NCBI GenBank assembly: GCA_904419525.1
Contig: CAJFRT010000005.1
Location: forward strand, 1-64,000
DNA length: 64,000 nucleotides
DNA from: Candidatus Gallimonas merdae
GTDB lineage: Bacteria > Bacillota > Clostridia > Christensenellales > Borkfalkiaceae
Reading direction: 5' to 3'
Positions 35,901-45,050 of the stretch are shown piece by piece (position 1 is the first letter of the stretch; each line of letters begins with the position of its first letter). A program made the position numbers and the translations under genes. Below the pieces are notes generated by a model. That model worked only from the letters and a program-made list of their open reading frames with translations, searched no databases and was not told the DNA's origin.

Positions 35901-37649
35901 ATGCTGCCTGAAAGAAGAGAGTACCCCCGCCCGCAGTTTGCGCGGGAGCAGTGGCTGAGCCTGAACGGGGAATGGGAGTTCTGCTTTGACGACGCCGACG
36001 ACGGCGTCCGGCGCGGACTCGCGTCCGGAAAAACGCCGCTCGCAATGTCCATCAACGTGCCGTTCACGTATGAATATCCGGCGAGCGGGATCGGAGATCC
36101 CACGCCGCACGCGGTCGTCTGGTACCGTCGCACGTTTGAGCTTGCGCGGCTTGCGGGCAGGCGCGCGCTTCTGTGCTTCAACGGCTGCGATTACGATACG
36201 GACGTGTGGGTGAACGGGCAGCACGCCGCCTCGCACAGGGGCGCGTTTGCACCCTTTTCCGCGGACGTCACCGACTATCTGAAGGCGGGCAAGAATGTCG
36301 TCGTGGTGCGCTGCCGCGACGCGCTCGATCCGACCGTCCCGCGCGGCAAGCAGAGCTGGACGGGGGAGCGCTTCGGCTGCTGGTATCTGCCCAATACGGG
36401 CATCTGGCAGAGCGTCTGGCTGGAATTCTTCGGCGCGGACTGCATCGTGCGCCGCTCGCTGACGCCCGATCCCAAGACGTGCTCTTTTTCGGGGGAGATC
36501 GTCACCATGTACGGCGGGGCGGACGAGGCGGAGATCGCAGTCACCTATCGCGACAGGGAGGTCAAGCGCGTCCGTTTCTCGCTGGACGGGAAATTCACGC
36601 CCTATACGGTGCGTATGCTGGAAGGGGATTTTGTGGACGAGTCGCACTACTGGACGCCCGAACATCCCAACCTCTTCTATGTGGAATACACCCTCTATGC
36701 GGACGGGAAGGTGGCGGACCGCGTGCGCACGCGCTTCGGCATGCGCAAAGTCTCGTTGCAGGACGGGCACATTTTGCTCAACGACCGTCCCTGTTATCAG
36801 CGGCTCATTCTCGACCAGGGGTACTGGAAGGAGAGCGGCCTGACGCCGCCCTCCGCCGAGGCCCTGAAAAAGGACATTGAACTTGCAAAGGCCATGGGTT
36901 TCAACGGCGCGCGCAAACACCAGAAGTTCGAGGATCCCTATTTTTACTACTATGCGGAGGAACTCGGCTTCCTGACGTGGTGCGAAATGCCCTCGGCGTA
37001 CTGTTTCTGTGCGGAGGAGGTCGCCGCCGTCACGGCGCAGTGGCAGGAGATCGTGGCACAGGCGCAGAACTTCACGAGCGTCGTCTGCTACGTCCCGCTC
37101 AACGAGAGCTGGGGCGTGCGCAAGATCCTCAACGACGCGCGGCAGCAGGATTTCGCGCGTTCGCTCTACCGTCTGACCAAGGCGCTCGATCCCTCCCGCC
37201 CCGTGTCGACCAACGACGGCTGGGAAAATTCCGACGAGACGGACATCATCTCCATTCACGACTACGCCAAATTCGGCGATGACTTTGCGCAAAGGTACCG
37301 TCCCGAATACTATGACACGATGTTTCCAAACGGGGGCAGACGGCTCATGCAGGAGGGGTGCGTCCGCCGCGGGCAGAGCGTGATGTTCACCGAGTTCGGC
37401 GGCATCGCCATGAAAAAAGACGCGGGCGGCGGCAACTGGGGCTATAACGACGCCGCGCGGGACGAGGACGAATTCCTTGCGCGCTATGCGAGCCTGATGC
37501 GCGGCATCGCACAGTGTGATTTCGACGGGTTCTGCTATACGCAGCTCACCGACGTGCAGCAGGAGGTCAACGGACTTCTGGACGAGGATCACGTGCCGAA
37601 ATTCGATATCGAGGCCGTTCGCGAGCTGACCGCGGGCAAAAAGAACTGA
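35901..37649 (+). CDS. glycoside hydrolase family 2 enzyme
   Basis: LNGEWEFCFDD, GFNGARKHQKFEDPYFYYYAEELGFLTWCEMPS, NESWGV, FTEFGG. Confidence 0.85.
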   Translation: MLPERREYPRPQFAREQWLSLNGEWEFCFDDADDGVRRGLASGKTPLAMSINVPFTYEYPASGIGDPTPHAVVWYRRTFELARLAGRRALLCFNGCDYDTDVWVNGQHAASHRGAFAPFSADVTDYLKAGKNVVVVRCRDALDPTVPRGKQSWTGERFGCWYLPNTGIWQSVWLEFFGADCIVRRSLTPDPKTCSFSGEIVTMYGGADEAEIAVTYRDREVKRVRFSLDGKFTPYTVRMLEGDFVDESHYWTPEHPNLFYVEYTLYADGKVADRVRTRFGMRKVSLQDGHILLNDRPCYQRLILDQGYWKESGLTPPSAEALKKDIELAKAMGFNGARKHQKFEDPYFYYYAEELGFLTWCEMPSAYCFCAEEVAAVTAQWQEIVAQAQNFTSVVCYVPLNESWGVRKILNDARQQDFARSLYRLTKALDPSRPVSTNDGWENSDETDIISIHDYAKFGDDFAQRYRPEYYDTMFPNGGRRLMQEGCVRRGQSVMFTEFGGIAMKKDAGGGNWGYNDAARDEDEFLARYASLMRGIAQCDFDGFCYTQLTDVQQEVNGLLDEDHVPKFDIEAVRELTAGKKN

Positions 37650-37657
37650 GGATCGGC

Positions 37658-37686
37658 GCGCTCCGCCGCGGGCGGAGCGCGCTTTT
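37658..37686 (+). terminator. Rho-independent terminator
   Basis: GCGCTCCGCC-gcg-GGCGGAGCGC-GCTTTT. Confidence 0.65.
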
Positions 37687-37737
37687 ACATTTTTTTAACA
37701 AATTTTCAACATTTCGCAAACATGACGGGTGTAAAAT
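37684..37737 (+). promoter_or_regulatory. phased PhoP-box-like repeats plus -10 (TAAAAT) upstream of the response regulator
   Basis: TTTACA(37684) TTAACA(37695) TCAACA(37706) CAAACA(37717), each 11 bp apart; -10 at 37732. Confidence 0.65.
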
Positions 37738-37767
37738 ACCGATCGCGGAATATGGGAGGAGAGGCGG

Positions 37768-38439
37768 ATGATCACGATTCTTGTGGCGGAGGACGACAGG
37801 GCGCTGAATAAGCTCGTCTGCACGGCGCTGGAGGGGAGCGGCTACCGGGCGGTCTCCTGTCCGGACGGCCTGCAGGCGCTTGCCGCGTTTGAAGAAAACG
37901 GTGCGGATATGCTCGTCACCGACATCATGATGCCCGGCCTCGACGGATTCGGGCTGGCGGAGCGTGTGCGCGAGAGCGACAAAAAGATCCCCATTCTGTT
38001 CATGACCGCGCTCGACGACAAGCCCGCCAAACTGCGCGGGTATGCGCTCGGCGCGGACGACTATGTCGTCAAGCCGTTTGATCCCGATATCCTGCTCCTG
38101 CGCGTCGGGGCGCTTCTGCGGCGGGCCAACATCGAGCGCAGCCGCACGCTTACGGCGGGGGATCTCGTCATGAATCAGGACGAGCACACGGCCTACGTCG
38201 GCGGCGAGGAGCTTCCGCTCACCGTGCGCGAGTTCGATCTGCTGTTCAAGCTCCTCTCTTTCCCGCGGCGCACCTTCACGCGCGCCCAGCTCATGGATGA
38301 ATTCTGGGATTACGATTCCTCCGCGACGTCGCGCACGGTGGACGTGTACATGTCCAAACTGCGCGAAAAGACGGCACACTGCACGGGGTTTGAGATCGTC
38401 ACCGTGCACGGCCTCGGATACAAGGCGGTGCTCAGATGA
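37768..38439 (+). CDS. OmpR/PhoB-family response regulator
   Basis: VAEDDRALNKLV, DIMMPGLDGF, winged helix LTVREFDLLFKLLSFPRRTFTRAQLMDEFWDYDS. Confidence 0.93.
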   Translation: MITILVAEDDRALNKLVCTALEGSGYRAVSCPDGLQALAAFEENGADMLVTDIMMPGLDGFGLAERVRESDKKIPILFMTALDDKPAKLRGYALGADDYVVKPFDPDILLLRVGALLRRANIERSRTLTAGDLVMNQDEHTAYVGGEELPLTVREFDLLFKLLSFPRRTFTRAQLMDEFWDYDSSATSRTVDVYMSKLREKTAHCTGFEIVTVHGLGYKAVLR

Positions 38440-39515
38440 GCGGCGCGGCTGCGGGATCAAGGGGGGGCGCCCGCACCAAAAAAAGGCATGCGCTGCTGCT
38501 CCTTTTCACCTATACGCTGCGCTTTCTCACGGTCGCGCTCATTGTGACGGCGGCAGTGCTGCTGTATCATACGGCGGCCGAAGCGTTCGGAGAGGGCTCT
38601 GCGTGGACGAGCGCGGTCATGCTGGTGGCGATCGTCTTTTTGTCGCTCGCCGTTACCGTGCTCGATCTCATTCTGCACCGCGTCACAACCGAACGGCCCG
38701 TCGGCCGGATCGCCGAAAGCGCGCGCCGCATCGCCGCAGGCGATTTCACCGTGCGGCAGGAGCCGGCGCACCCGTACGGGCAGTACGATGCATATGACTG
38801 TATCCTGCTCGATCTCAACCGTGCGGCGGCCGAACTTGCGGAGTCCGAAAAGACGCGCCTTTCCTTTATTTCCAACGTCTCGCACGAACTAAAAACGCCG
38901 CTCGCCGTCATTCAGAGCTATGCGCAAACGCTTGCGCGCGGCGGGCTTGACGAAGCGACGCAGAGGGAATATCTCGGCGTGCTCAGCGACACGGCGGAGC
39001 GGCTCGCGTCGCTGGTGCACAATGTCCTGCGGCTGAACAGGCTGGAACACCGCAGGCTGCTTGCCGAGCTCTCCGATGTGCGCCTTGACGAGCAGCTCGC
39101 ACAGTGCATTCTGCAGTTCGACGACGTCATCACGCAGAAGGGGCTGGAACTTGTCTGCGATCTGGACGAGGTGATGATCCGTTCCGACGAGGGCTGCCTG
39201 GAACTGGTCTGGAACAATCTTTTGTCCAACGCCGTCAAATTTACGGACGCAGGTCAGATCGGCGTCACGCTGAAGCGGGAACAGGGCCGCGCGGTCGTCA
39301 CGGTGTCGGATACGGGCTGCGGCATGTCCGCCGAGACGGGCAAACACATCTTCGAGCAGTTCTATCAGGGCGATACGTCGCACGCGAAGGAGGGCAACGG
39401 CCTGGGTCTTGCGCTCGTCAGAAAGGTCATCGATGTGCTCGGCGGCGAGATCGCGGTGGAGAGCGAGGAGGGGAAGGGCAGCACGTTCCGCGTGACGCTT
39501 CCCGAGCGCATATGA
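38436..39515 (+). CDS. sensor histidine kinase
   Basis: Two TM, HAMP-like region, SNVSHELKTPLAVIQSYAQTL, NLLSNAVKFT, GNGLGLALVRKV. Confidence 0.93.
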   Translation: MSGAAAGSRGGARTKKRHALLLLFTYTLRFLTVALIVTAAVLLYHTAAEAFGEGSAWTSAVMLVAIVFLSLAVTVLDLILHRVTTERPVGRIAESARRIAAGDFTVRQEPAHPYGQYDAYDCILLDLNRAAAELAESEKTRLSFISNVSHELKTPLAVIQSYAQTLARGGLDEATQREYLGVLSDTAERLASLVHNVLRLNRLEHRRLLAELSDVRLDEQLAQCILQFDDVITQKGLELVCDLDEVMIRSDEGCLELVWNNLLSNAVKFTDAGQIGVTLKREQGRAVVTVSDTGCGMSAETGKHIFEQFYQGDTSHAKEGNGLGLALVRKVIDVLGGEIAVESEEGKGSTFRVTLPERI

Positions 39516-40432
39516 AGAAGCTCCCGGAATTTCTGAAAGCGCCGCCCCTCTGGTTTGCGGCCGTCGTCTGGGCGGGTGCGTTGGGCGCGGTCGCGGGGAG
39601 TCTTGTCATCGTGGTGCATGAAATCACGCAGGCGTGGGCGTATGCGGTATATGTGCTCGCCGCGGCGCTGCTCGGGTACGGCGTGTATCTCGCCGTAAAA
39701 CTTGCACCGCGCATGAAGGCGGGCATCGTCGAACGGGCGGGCCGGCATGTCTTCACAAACAACATGCTCTCCGATTACGGCTTCCGCACCATCACGTTTT
39801 CCGTGCTCTCCTTTGCGATCAATGCCGGATATGCGATCGTACATCTGGTGCTTGCGATCGTCTGGCGGTCGGTGTGGTACGGCGCGCTCGCGGGCTATTA
39901 TTTTCTGCTGAGCCTGCTGCGCGGCGGGGTGCTGCTGTGCGGCCGCAGCGCCAAAAAGCGCGCCGGAGACGACGGAGAAAAACTCCTTGCCTGTAAATGG
40001 CGCATTTTCCGCCTCTGCGGAGCGGCGCTCCTCGTGCTGGAATTCGCGCTCGCCGTATTCGTCACGCAGACCGTCCTCTTCGGCCGTCCGCTCGTCCCTT
40101 CGCTCGTCATGTCGATCGCCTCGGCCGCCTACACGTTCTACCGCGTCATTATTTCCGTCGTACAGGTGTTCCGGGTGCGCAGAATGGGGGATCCGCTCCT
40201 GCAGTCGCTGCGGAACATCAACCTGTCCAACGCGCTCGTTTCGCTGTTCGCTCTGCAGATCTCGCTCGTCGCCGCAAACGGCGGGGCGGACGAGAGCATG
40301 CGCGTGATGAATATCGTCACGGGGTTTGCGGTCTGTGCGCTGACGATCGCGCTCGGGGCCTATATGATCATCAGGGCGAGCACAAAACTCGCCGGCATGA
40401 AAAAGGAGAGGGAGGCGTTTCCCGATGAGTGA
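39512..40432 (+). CDS. multi-pass membrane protein of unknown function
   Basis: 306 aa, about seven hydrophobic helices; ATGA overlap with the kinase. Confidence 0.75.
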   Translation: MKKLPEFLKAPPLWFAAVVWAGALGAVAGSLVIVVHEITQAWAYAVYVLAAALLGYGVYLAVKLAPRMKAGIVERAGRHVFTNNMLSDYGFRTITFSVLSFAINAGYAIVHLVLAIVWRSVWYGALAGYYFLLSLLRGGVLLCGRSAKKRAGDDGEKLLACKWRIFRLCGAALLVLEFALAVFVTQTVLFGRPLVPSLVMSIASAAYTFYRVIISVVQVFRVRRMGDPLLQSLRNINLSNALVSLFALQISLVAANGGADESMRVMNIVTGFAVCALTIALGAYMIIRASTKLAGMKKEREAFPDE

Positions 40433-40808
40433 GAAAAAATTCAGTTATACGTACAGTGCGCCGACGGAGGAAGAGCGGCGGGAGATCGAGAGCATCCGCT
40501 CGGAATACAGCCGCGACGAACGGTCGGAAAAACTCGAACGTCTGCGCCGTCTGAATGCCCGCGTGAAGAACGTCTCCATGTGCGTCGCGCTGACGCTCGG
40601 CATTGCCGGGCTGCTCGTGTTCGGCCTCGGCATGGCGATGATCCTCGAATGGGGGATCCTTGTCGGAGGGGTTGCGGTCGCGGCGGTCGGGGCTTTGCCC
40701 ATGGCGGGGGCCGCGCCCGCATATAATCTTGTCCTGCGGCACGAAAAGCAAAAATACGGGTCGGAGATCGTGCGCCTTTCAGAGGAACTTCTCGGCGAAG
40801 AGGCGTGA
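40425..40808 (+). CDS. small two-TM protein, paralog of the 41835 product
   Basis: Hydrophilic coiled N-terminus, two TM, C-terminal KQKYGSEIVRLSEELL; overlaps the upstream gene. Confidence 0.75.
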   Translation: MSEKKFSYTYSAPTEEERREIESIRSEYSRDERSEKLERLRRLNARVKNVSMCVALTLGIAGLLVFGLGMAMILEWGILVGGVAVAAVGALPMAGAAPAYNLVLRHEKQKYGSEIVRLSEELLGEEA

Positions 40809-40916
40809 CGCTTCTCCCTTTTTCACGCAATTTTTACCCATTTCACGATTATCCGTCCGTCCGGGCGGGTATTTTCATAGTGAGACCGGAACGAACCGGG
40901 CACAAAGGGGAAAACG

Positions 40917-41681
40917 ATGAAAGAAGACGACGAAGAATTTTTGCAGGGCGCCGCGCTGCCGCTCGGCGCGCTCTCGGCTGCCGATCTGTACGACAGAACG
41001 AAAAAGATGATGTGGTCTGCCGTGCGCTACAAGGAGATGCGCATGGAATACGCCTGCGCGCTCAAAGAGATCCGGACAAAGTTCGATGTTCTGAACACCG
41101 AATTCAACGTCAGGGAGAGCCGCAATCCCATCGCATCGATCACGACGCGGCTGAAGAGCACGGAGAGCATTGCCAAAAAGCTCATCGGAAGAAATCTTCC
41201 GCTGACGCTTGACAGCATGGAAAAGAACATCTTCGATATTGCCGGCGTCCGCGTCGTCTGCTCCTATATTGACGATATCTATCAGATCGCCGATGCCTTT
41301 TTAAGGCAGGACGACATCAGGCTGATCGCCAGAAAGGACTATATCGAGGAGCCCAAGCCGAACGGGTACAGAAGCCTGCACCTGATCGTCAGCGTCCCCG
41401 TATTCTTTGCGGAAAAACGCAAGGAGGTAAACGCCGAGGTGCAGATCCGCACGATCGCCATGGACTTCTGGGCCAGCCTTGAACATCAGATGAAATACAA
41501 GCGCAGCATTCCCGATCAGCAAGAGATCTCGGAAGGGCTCCGCGGCTGTGCCGATGTGATCGCGCGCACCGACCGGGAGATGCTCGCCCTGCGCCGGAGG
41601 ATCGAGGCCGCGGAAGATCTCCCTTCCGAGGACGATGAGCTGTTCGACCGGCTCAGAAAACTGGATATGCAGATCGGATAG
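40917..41681 (+). CDS. RelA/SpoT-domain GTP pyrophosphokinase (small alarmone synthetase-like)
   Basis: NPIASITTRLKSTESIAKKL, DIAGVRVVCSYIDDIYQIADAF, KPNGYRSLHLIV, VQIRTIAMDFWASLEHQMKYK. Confidence 0.9.
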   Translation: MKEDDEEFLQGAALPLGALSAADLYDRTKKMMWSAVRYKEMRMEYACALKEIRTKFDVLNTEFNVRESRNPIASITTRLKSTESIAKKLIGRNLPLTLDSMEKNIFDIAGVRVVCSYIDDIYQIADAFLRQDDIRLIARKDYIEEPKPNGYRSLHLIVSVPVFFAEKRKEVNAEVQIRTIAMDFWASLEHQMKYKRSIPDQQEISEGLRGCADVIARTDREMLALRRRIEAAEDLPSEDDELFDRLRKLDMQIG

Positions 41682-41728
41682 GCACACGGCCTGTCCCGGA
41701 AACGCCCGCATGTTGCTGCATGCGGGCG

Positions 41729-41804
41729 TTTACATTTCTTTTACAAACAAGTAACGTTTTCTTTACAAATCATCAAACTTTCAGAAACATCGCCGCTGTA
41801 TGAT
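41729..41804 (+). promoter_or_regulatory. phased PhoP-box-like repeats plus -10 (TATGAT) upstream of the 118-aa TM protein
   Basis: TTTACA(41729) TTTACA(41740) GTAACG(41751) TTTACA(41762) TCAAAC(41773) GAAACA(41784), each 11 bp apart; -10 at 41799. Confidence 0.65.
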
Positions 41805-41834
41805 AGGGGCACAAAACAAAGAGGAGGCAAAAAC

Positions 41835-42191
41835 ATGAACATGGAACAGGAAAAGCAGTTTGCACGGCAGGTGCGCGCGGAGTACGCGCCCGGGAGCGAG
41901 GAGGAGGGAAAGCTCGAACAGCTCAAAAAGCTCGACCGGGCCGCGCGCCGGCCCGCGGAGATCTTTGCCTATACGTTCGGCATCGTCGGGGCGCTCGTGC
42001 TCGGGGTCGGCATGTGCCTTGCGATGGAGGTGATCGGCAGCATGATGCCGCTCGGCATCGTCATCGGCGTTGTGGGCATTGCGATGGTCACGGCCAATTA
42101 TTTTCTCTATCGGGCGATCCTGCGTTCGCGCAAGAAGAAATATGCAAAAGAGATCGTGTCGCTCAGCGACGAACTTCTGAAAAACGAATAA
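41835..42191 (+). CDS. small two-TM protein, paralog of the 40425 product
   Basis: 118 aa; KLEQLKKLDRAAR...two TM...KKKYAKEIVSLSDELL; GAGGAGG SD. Confidence 0.75.
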   Translation: MNMEQEKQFARQVRAEYAPGSEEEGKLEQLKKLDRAARRPAEIFAYTFGIVGALVLGVGMCLAMEVIGSMMPLGIVIGVVGIAMVTANYFLYRAILRSRKKKYAKEIVSLSDELLKNE

Positions 42192-42244
42192 AAGGCGGGA
42201 GGGCCGGATATTTCGGGAAGCCTTTTCCGACGACGCGTGACGAA

Positions 42245-42283
42245 AAAGGGCGCCCGCCGCAGTTTCTGCGGCGGGCGCCCTTT
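42245..42283. terminator. bidirectional terminator
   Basis: AAAGGGCGCCCGCCGCA-gtttc-TGCGGCGGGCGCCCTTT between convergent genes. Confidence 0.8.
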
Positions 42284-42295
42284 GAATTTATGGGG

Positions 42296-43327
42296 TTATG
42301 GGATTACGGCGACCTTCATGACACCCTCCCGTCCGGAGGAGAACAGATCGTATGCCGTTCCGATCTGCTCCAAGGGGAACCGGTGCGTGATGAGGGGCGT
42401 CGCGTCCAGTTTTCCCGCGGCAATGAGCGCCATGATCTTTTCGCAGTCGCAGCCGTCCACGCCGCCCGTCTTGAACACAAGGTTTTTGCCGTACATCTCG
42501 GGCAGCGGAAGTGTCTGCGCCTCCTCGTACATGGCGACGATGACGACCGTCGCATTGGGGCGCGCGCATTCCCAGGCGAGGCGGAAACTCTCCTTCGTTC
42601 CCGCCGCTTCGATCACGGCGTCCGCTCCGCCGTGCTCTGCGCGCCTGAGAAGGGGGAGCGCCTCTTCCGGGGAGACCGTCTCCGCCTGCGGGAGGTGTTT
42701 TCGGAAGAACTCCCGCCGGACCGCGTTCTTTTCGCATACGATGACGCGCGCCGGGGCGTGCAGGAGGACGCAGAGCGCGGTGCAGTATCCCGTCGGACCG
42801 CCGCCGATGATGAGCACGATGTCGCCCCTTCGGATATTCGCGATGCCTGCCGCCCAATACCCCGTGGACAGCAGGTCGCCCGTAAAGAGCGCCTGTTCGT
42901 CGCTCACGCCGTCCGGGATCCTGACAAGGTTGGTGTCCGCAAGGGGGATGCGTGCGAACTGTGCCTGCCCGCCGTCGATGCGGCAGCCGATCGACCAGCC
43001 GCCCTCCGGATGGGTGCAGTTGTTCACCCAGCCGTTTTTACAGAAGAAGCATTCCCCGCAGAACGTTTCCACGTTGACTGCGACACGGTCGCCCGGCCGC
43101 ACGTGTTTCACCTGCCCGCCGGCCTTTTCAACGATCCCCACGAATTCATGTCCGACGGTGACGCCCGGAACCGCGCGCGGGACCGCGCCGCTGCGGATGT
43201 GCAGGTCGCTCGTGCAGATGCTCGAAAGCGTCACGCGCACAACGGCGTCGCGCGGGCCGTGCAGAACGGGCTCCGGCTTTTGCGTCAGAGCAAATTTTCC
43301 CTTTTCCGCATAGGTACAGGCAAGCAT
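42296..43327 (-). CDS. zinc-dependent alcohol dehydrogenase family protein
   Basis: GHEFVGIVEKAGGQVKHVRPGDRVAV, CGECFFCKNGWVNNC, IGGGPTGYCTA. Confidence 0.9.
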   Translation of the reverse strand: MLACTYAEKGKFALTQKPEPVLHGPRDAVVRVTLSSICTSDLHIRSGAVPRAVPGVTVGHEFVGIVEKAGGQVKHVRPGDRVAVNVETFCGECFFCKNGWVNNCTHPEGGWSIGCRIDGGQAQFARIPLADTNLVRIPDGVSDEQALFTGDLLSTGYWAAGIANIRRGDIVLIIGGGPTGYCTALCVLLHAPARVIVCEKNAVRREFFRKHLPQAETVSPEEALPLLRRAEHGGADAVIEAAGTKESFRLAWECARPNATVVIVAMYEEAQTLPLPEMYGKNLVFKTGGVDGCDCEKIMALIAAGKLDATPLITHRFPLEQIGTAYDLFSSGREGVMKVAVIP

Positions 43328-43337
43328 GAAATTCTCC

Positions 43338-43727
43338 TTATCCGCGGGCCTCGGCCGCGATCTTTGCAATGATGTCCCTGTCTGCCGGGCAGAAGTCAAA
43401 CGAGCCGATCTCTTCGGGCGCGATCCAGCGGATCTCGCTGTGTTCGAGGGGCTGGGCTTCGCCTCCGGCGATCTCGGCGTTGAAGAGCGTCAGTTCGATC
43501 GCGATGTCCGGGTAGACGTGCGTGACCCGGTCGTACACCTCTCCCACGCGGACCGTGATGCCCAGCTCCTCGCGGCATTCGCGCACGAGGGCCTGCTGTC
43601 CGCTCTCTCCCGGCTCCACTTTTCCGCCTGCGAATTCCCACAAAAGGGCGCGCGCCTTGTCGGCGGGGCGACGGCAGATGAGGATCTTTCCGCCGCGCCT
43701 GATGAGCGCCGCAACGACCTGTGTCAT
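43338..43727 (-). CDS. NUDIX hydrolase (MutT-like, 8-oxo-dGTP type)
   Basis: NUDIX box GGKVEPGESGQQALVRECREELGI. Confidence 0.92.
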   Translation of the reverse strand: MTQVVAALIRRGGKILICRRPADKARALLWEFAGGKVEPGESGQQALVRECREELGITVRVGEVYDRVTHVYPDIAIELTLFNAEIAGGEAQPLEHSEIRWIAPEEIGSFDFCPADRDIIAKIAAEARG

Positions 43728-44938
43728 GAATTTCCTCCGTCGAAATAACCGATGTAGCTGAGCCGCAGAGAACTGTCCGGGAACAGAAAGCCGTACAGGT
43801 CGATAAAGTAGTCGTCCGTCATGCTCGCAATGTAATCGGTGACGATCAGATTGCGTTCGGTCTCGCGGTAGGGCATGCGGCGGTGCTTTGCATAATAGGG
43901 CGCTTCCAGGTAGGCGATATGGTGGCGGAATACGGGGGAGGACTGCCTGCCCGCATGCAGGTCGGAGAGCAGTTTTTCGTAGAGTTCCGACATCATGCGG
44001 CGGATCGTATCGTCCGCATTCTGGACTCTTTCGCTGCGGTAGATGAGGTTGTAGTTGTCCTGTTTGGCCGCTTTCAGGGCGGCAAAGTGCCGCTCGTCCA
44101 GCCTGATATAGGGGTGCAAGTAGCTGTTTTCGATGAGATTGACCATCAGATTGTTGACGATCTCGGCGTTGATGGTGCCGATGCCCGTGTCCTCGAACGT
44201 CATGCCGGCAAGCGCCTTGCTCTTTTCCGCGTCGTGGCGGTCTTTGCCCAGGTAGGCAATGATGTCGCTGATCCGGACCACGCAGCCCTCCAGGGTGGAG
44301 GGAACGAGCTTTGAAATGTTGCCCGTATCCTGCCTGCATGCACGCATTCTTTCGTCAAAGGCGTCAAAGTCCGGAAGGGGCGCGGGGCGGTATTCGCCCA
44401 GTTCCAGCTCCCCGTTGTGGGCCGCGATGCCGTCCAGCGTCTGCAAACACAGATTGAGCGGAAAGATCTCGTCGAGCACGCGCACCGAATGAATGTTGTG
44501 CGCGAAATGCAGACCCGTGTGCGAGCAGTACAGCTCGTCGAGAAAGCGCTCTCCCGTGTGGCCGAACGGGGTGTGGCCGATGTCGTGGCCGAGGGCGATC
44601 GCTTCGATAAGCTCCTGATTGAGTCCGAGCGCCCGCCCGATCGTCCGCGCGATGCGCGAGACGAGCTGAACGTGCAGGCTGCGCCGCGTGATGTCGTCGT
44701 TTTTGTAGAGCGAAAAGACCTGTGTCTTGTCCGAATAGCGGTTGTAATAGGGGCAGTTTAGGATCTTGTCCGCATCGCGGATAAAGGCGGGGCGCCATAC
44801 CGTTGCCGCATCGTGCGGATTGGGGCCCCTTCTCAACGCGTTTTTTTCGTCGAACGCATATGGGGAGGGGGTGCGCTCCGCAAGATCGCGCTCCATGCGG
44901 CGGGAGAGTTCTGCCGGAAGTTCTTCGTAGTGCGTCAT
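43724..44938 (-). CDS. deoxyguanosinetriphosphate triphosphohydrolase-like HD protein
   Basis: RRSLHVQLVSRIAR..IALGHDIGHTPFGHTGE HD motif. Confidence 0.9.
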   Translation of the reverse strand: MTHYEELPAELSRRMERDLAERTPSPYAFDEKNALRRGPNPHDAATVWRPAFIRDADKILNCPYYNRYSDKTQVFSLYKNDDITRRSLHVQLVSRIARTIGRALGLNQELIEAIALGHDIGHTPFGHTGERFLDELYCSHTGLHFAHNIHSVRVLDEIFPLNLCLQTLDGIAAHNGELELGEYRPAPLPDFDAFDERMRACRQDTGNISKLVPSTLEGCVVRISDIIAYLGKDRHDAEKSKALAGMTFEDTGIGTINAEIVNNLMVNLIENSYLHPYIRLDERHFAALKAAKQDNYNLIYRSERVQNADDTIRRMMSELYEKLLSDLHAGRQSSPVFRHHIAYLEAPYYAKHRRMPYRETERNLIVTDYIASMTDDYFIDLYGFLFPDSSLRLSYIGYFDGGNS

Positions 44939-44944
44939 GTCCGT

Positions 44945-44973
44945 ATTATATCAGAAATGCCCGGAAAAGGCAA
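44945..44973 (-). promoter_or_regulatory. promoter of the dGTPase-like gene
   Basis: On minus strand TTGCCT-17-TATAAT, then 6 nt, then ATG. Confidence 0.7.
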
Positions 44974-45050
44974 TCATAACAAAAAGGGCGCGCCGTGCGG
45001 CGCAGCCCTTTGTATCTTTTGGCGGTGGACCGGCGTTCGTACCGGCTTTT

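Noticed and set aside
40820-40880. Additional PhoP-box-like repeats upstream of the alarmone synthetase
   Set aside because: Only two weak half-sites (TTCACG, TTTACC) at 11-bp spacing and no matching -10 geometry; not counted as a third site.
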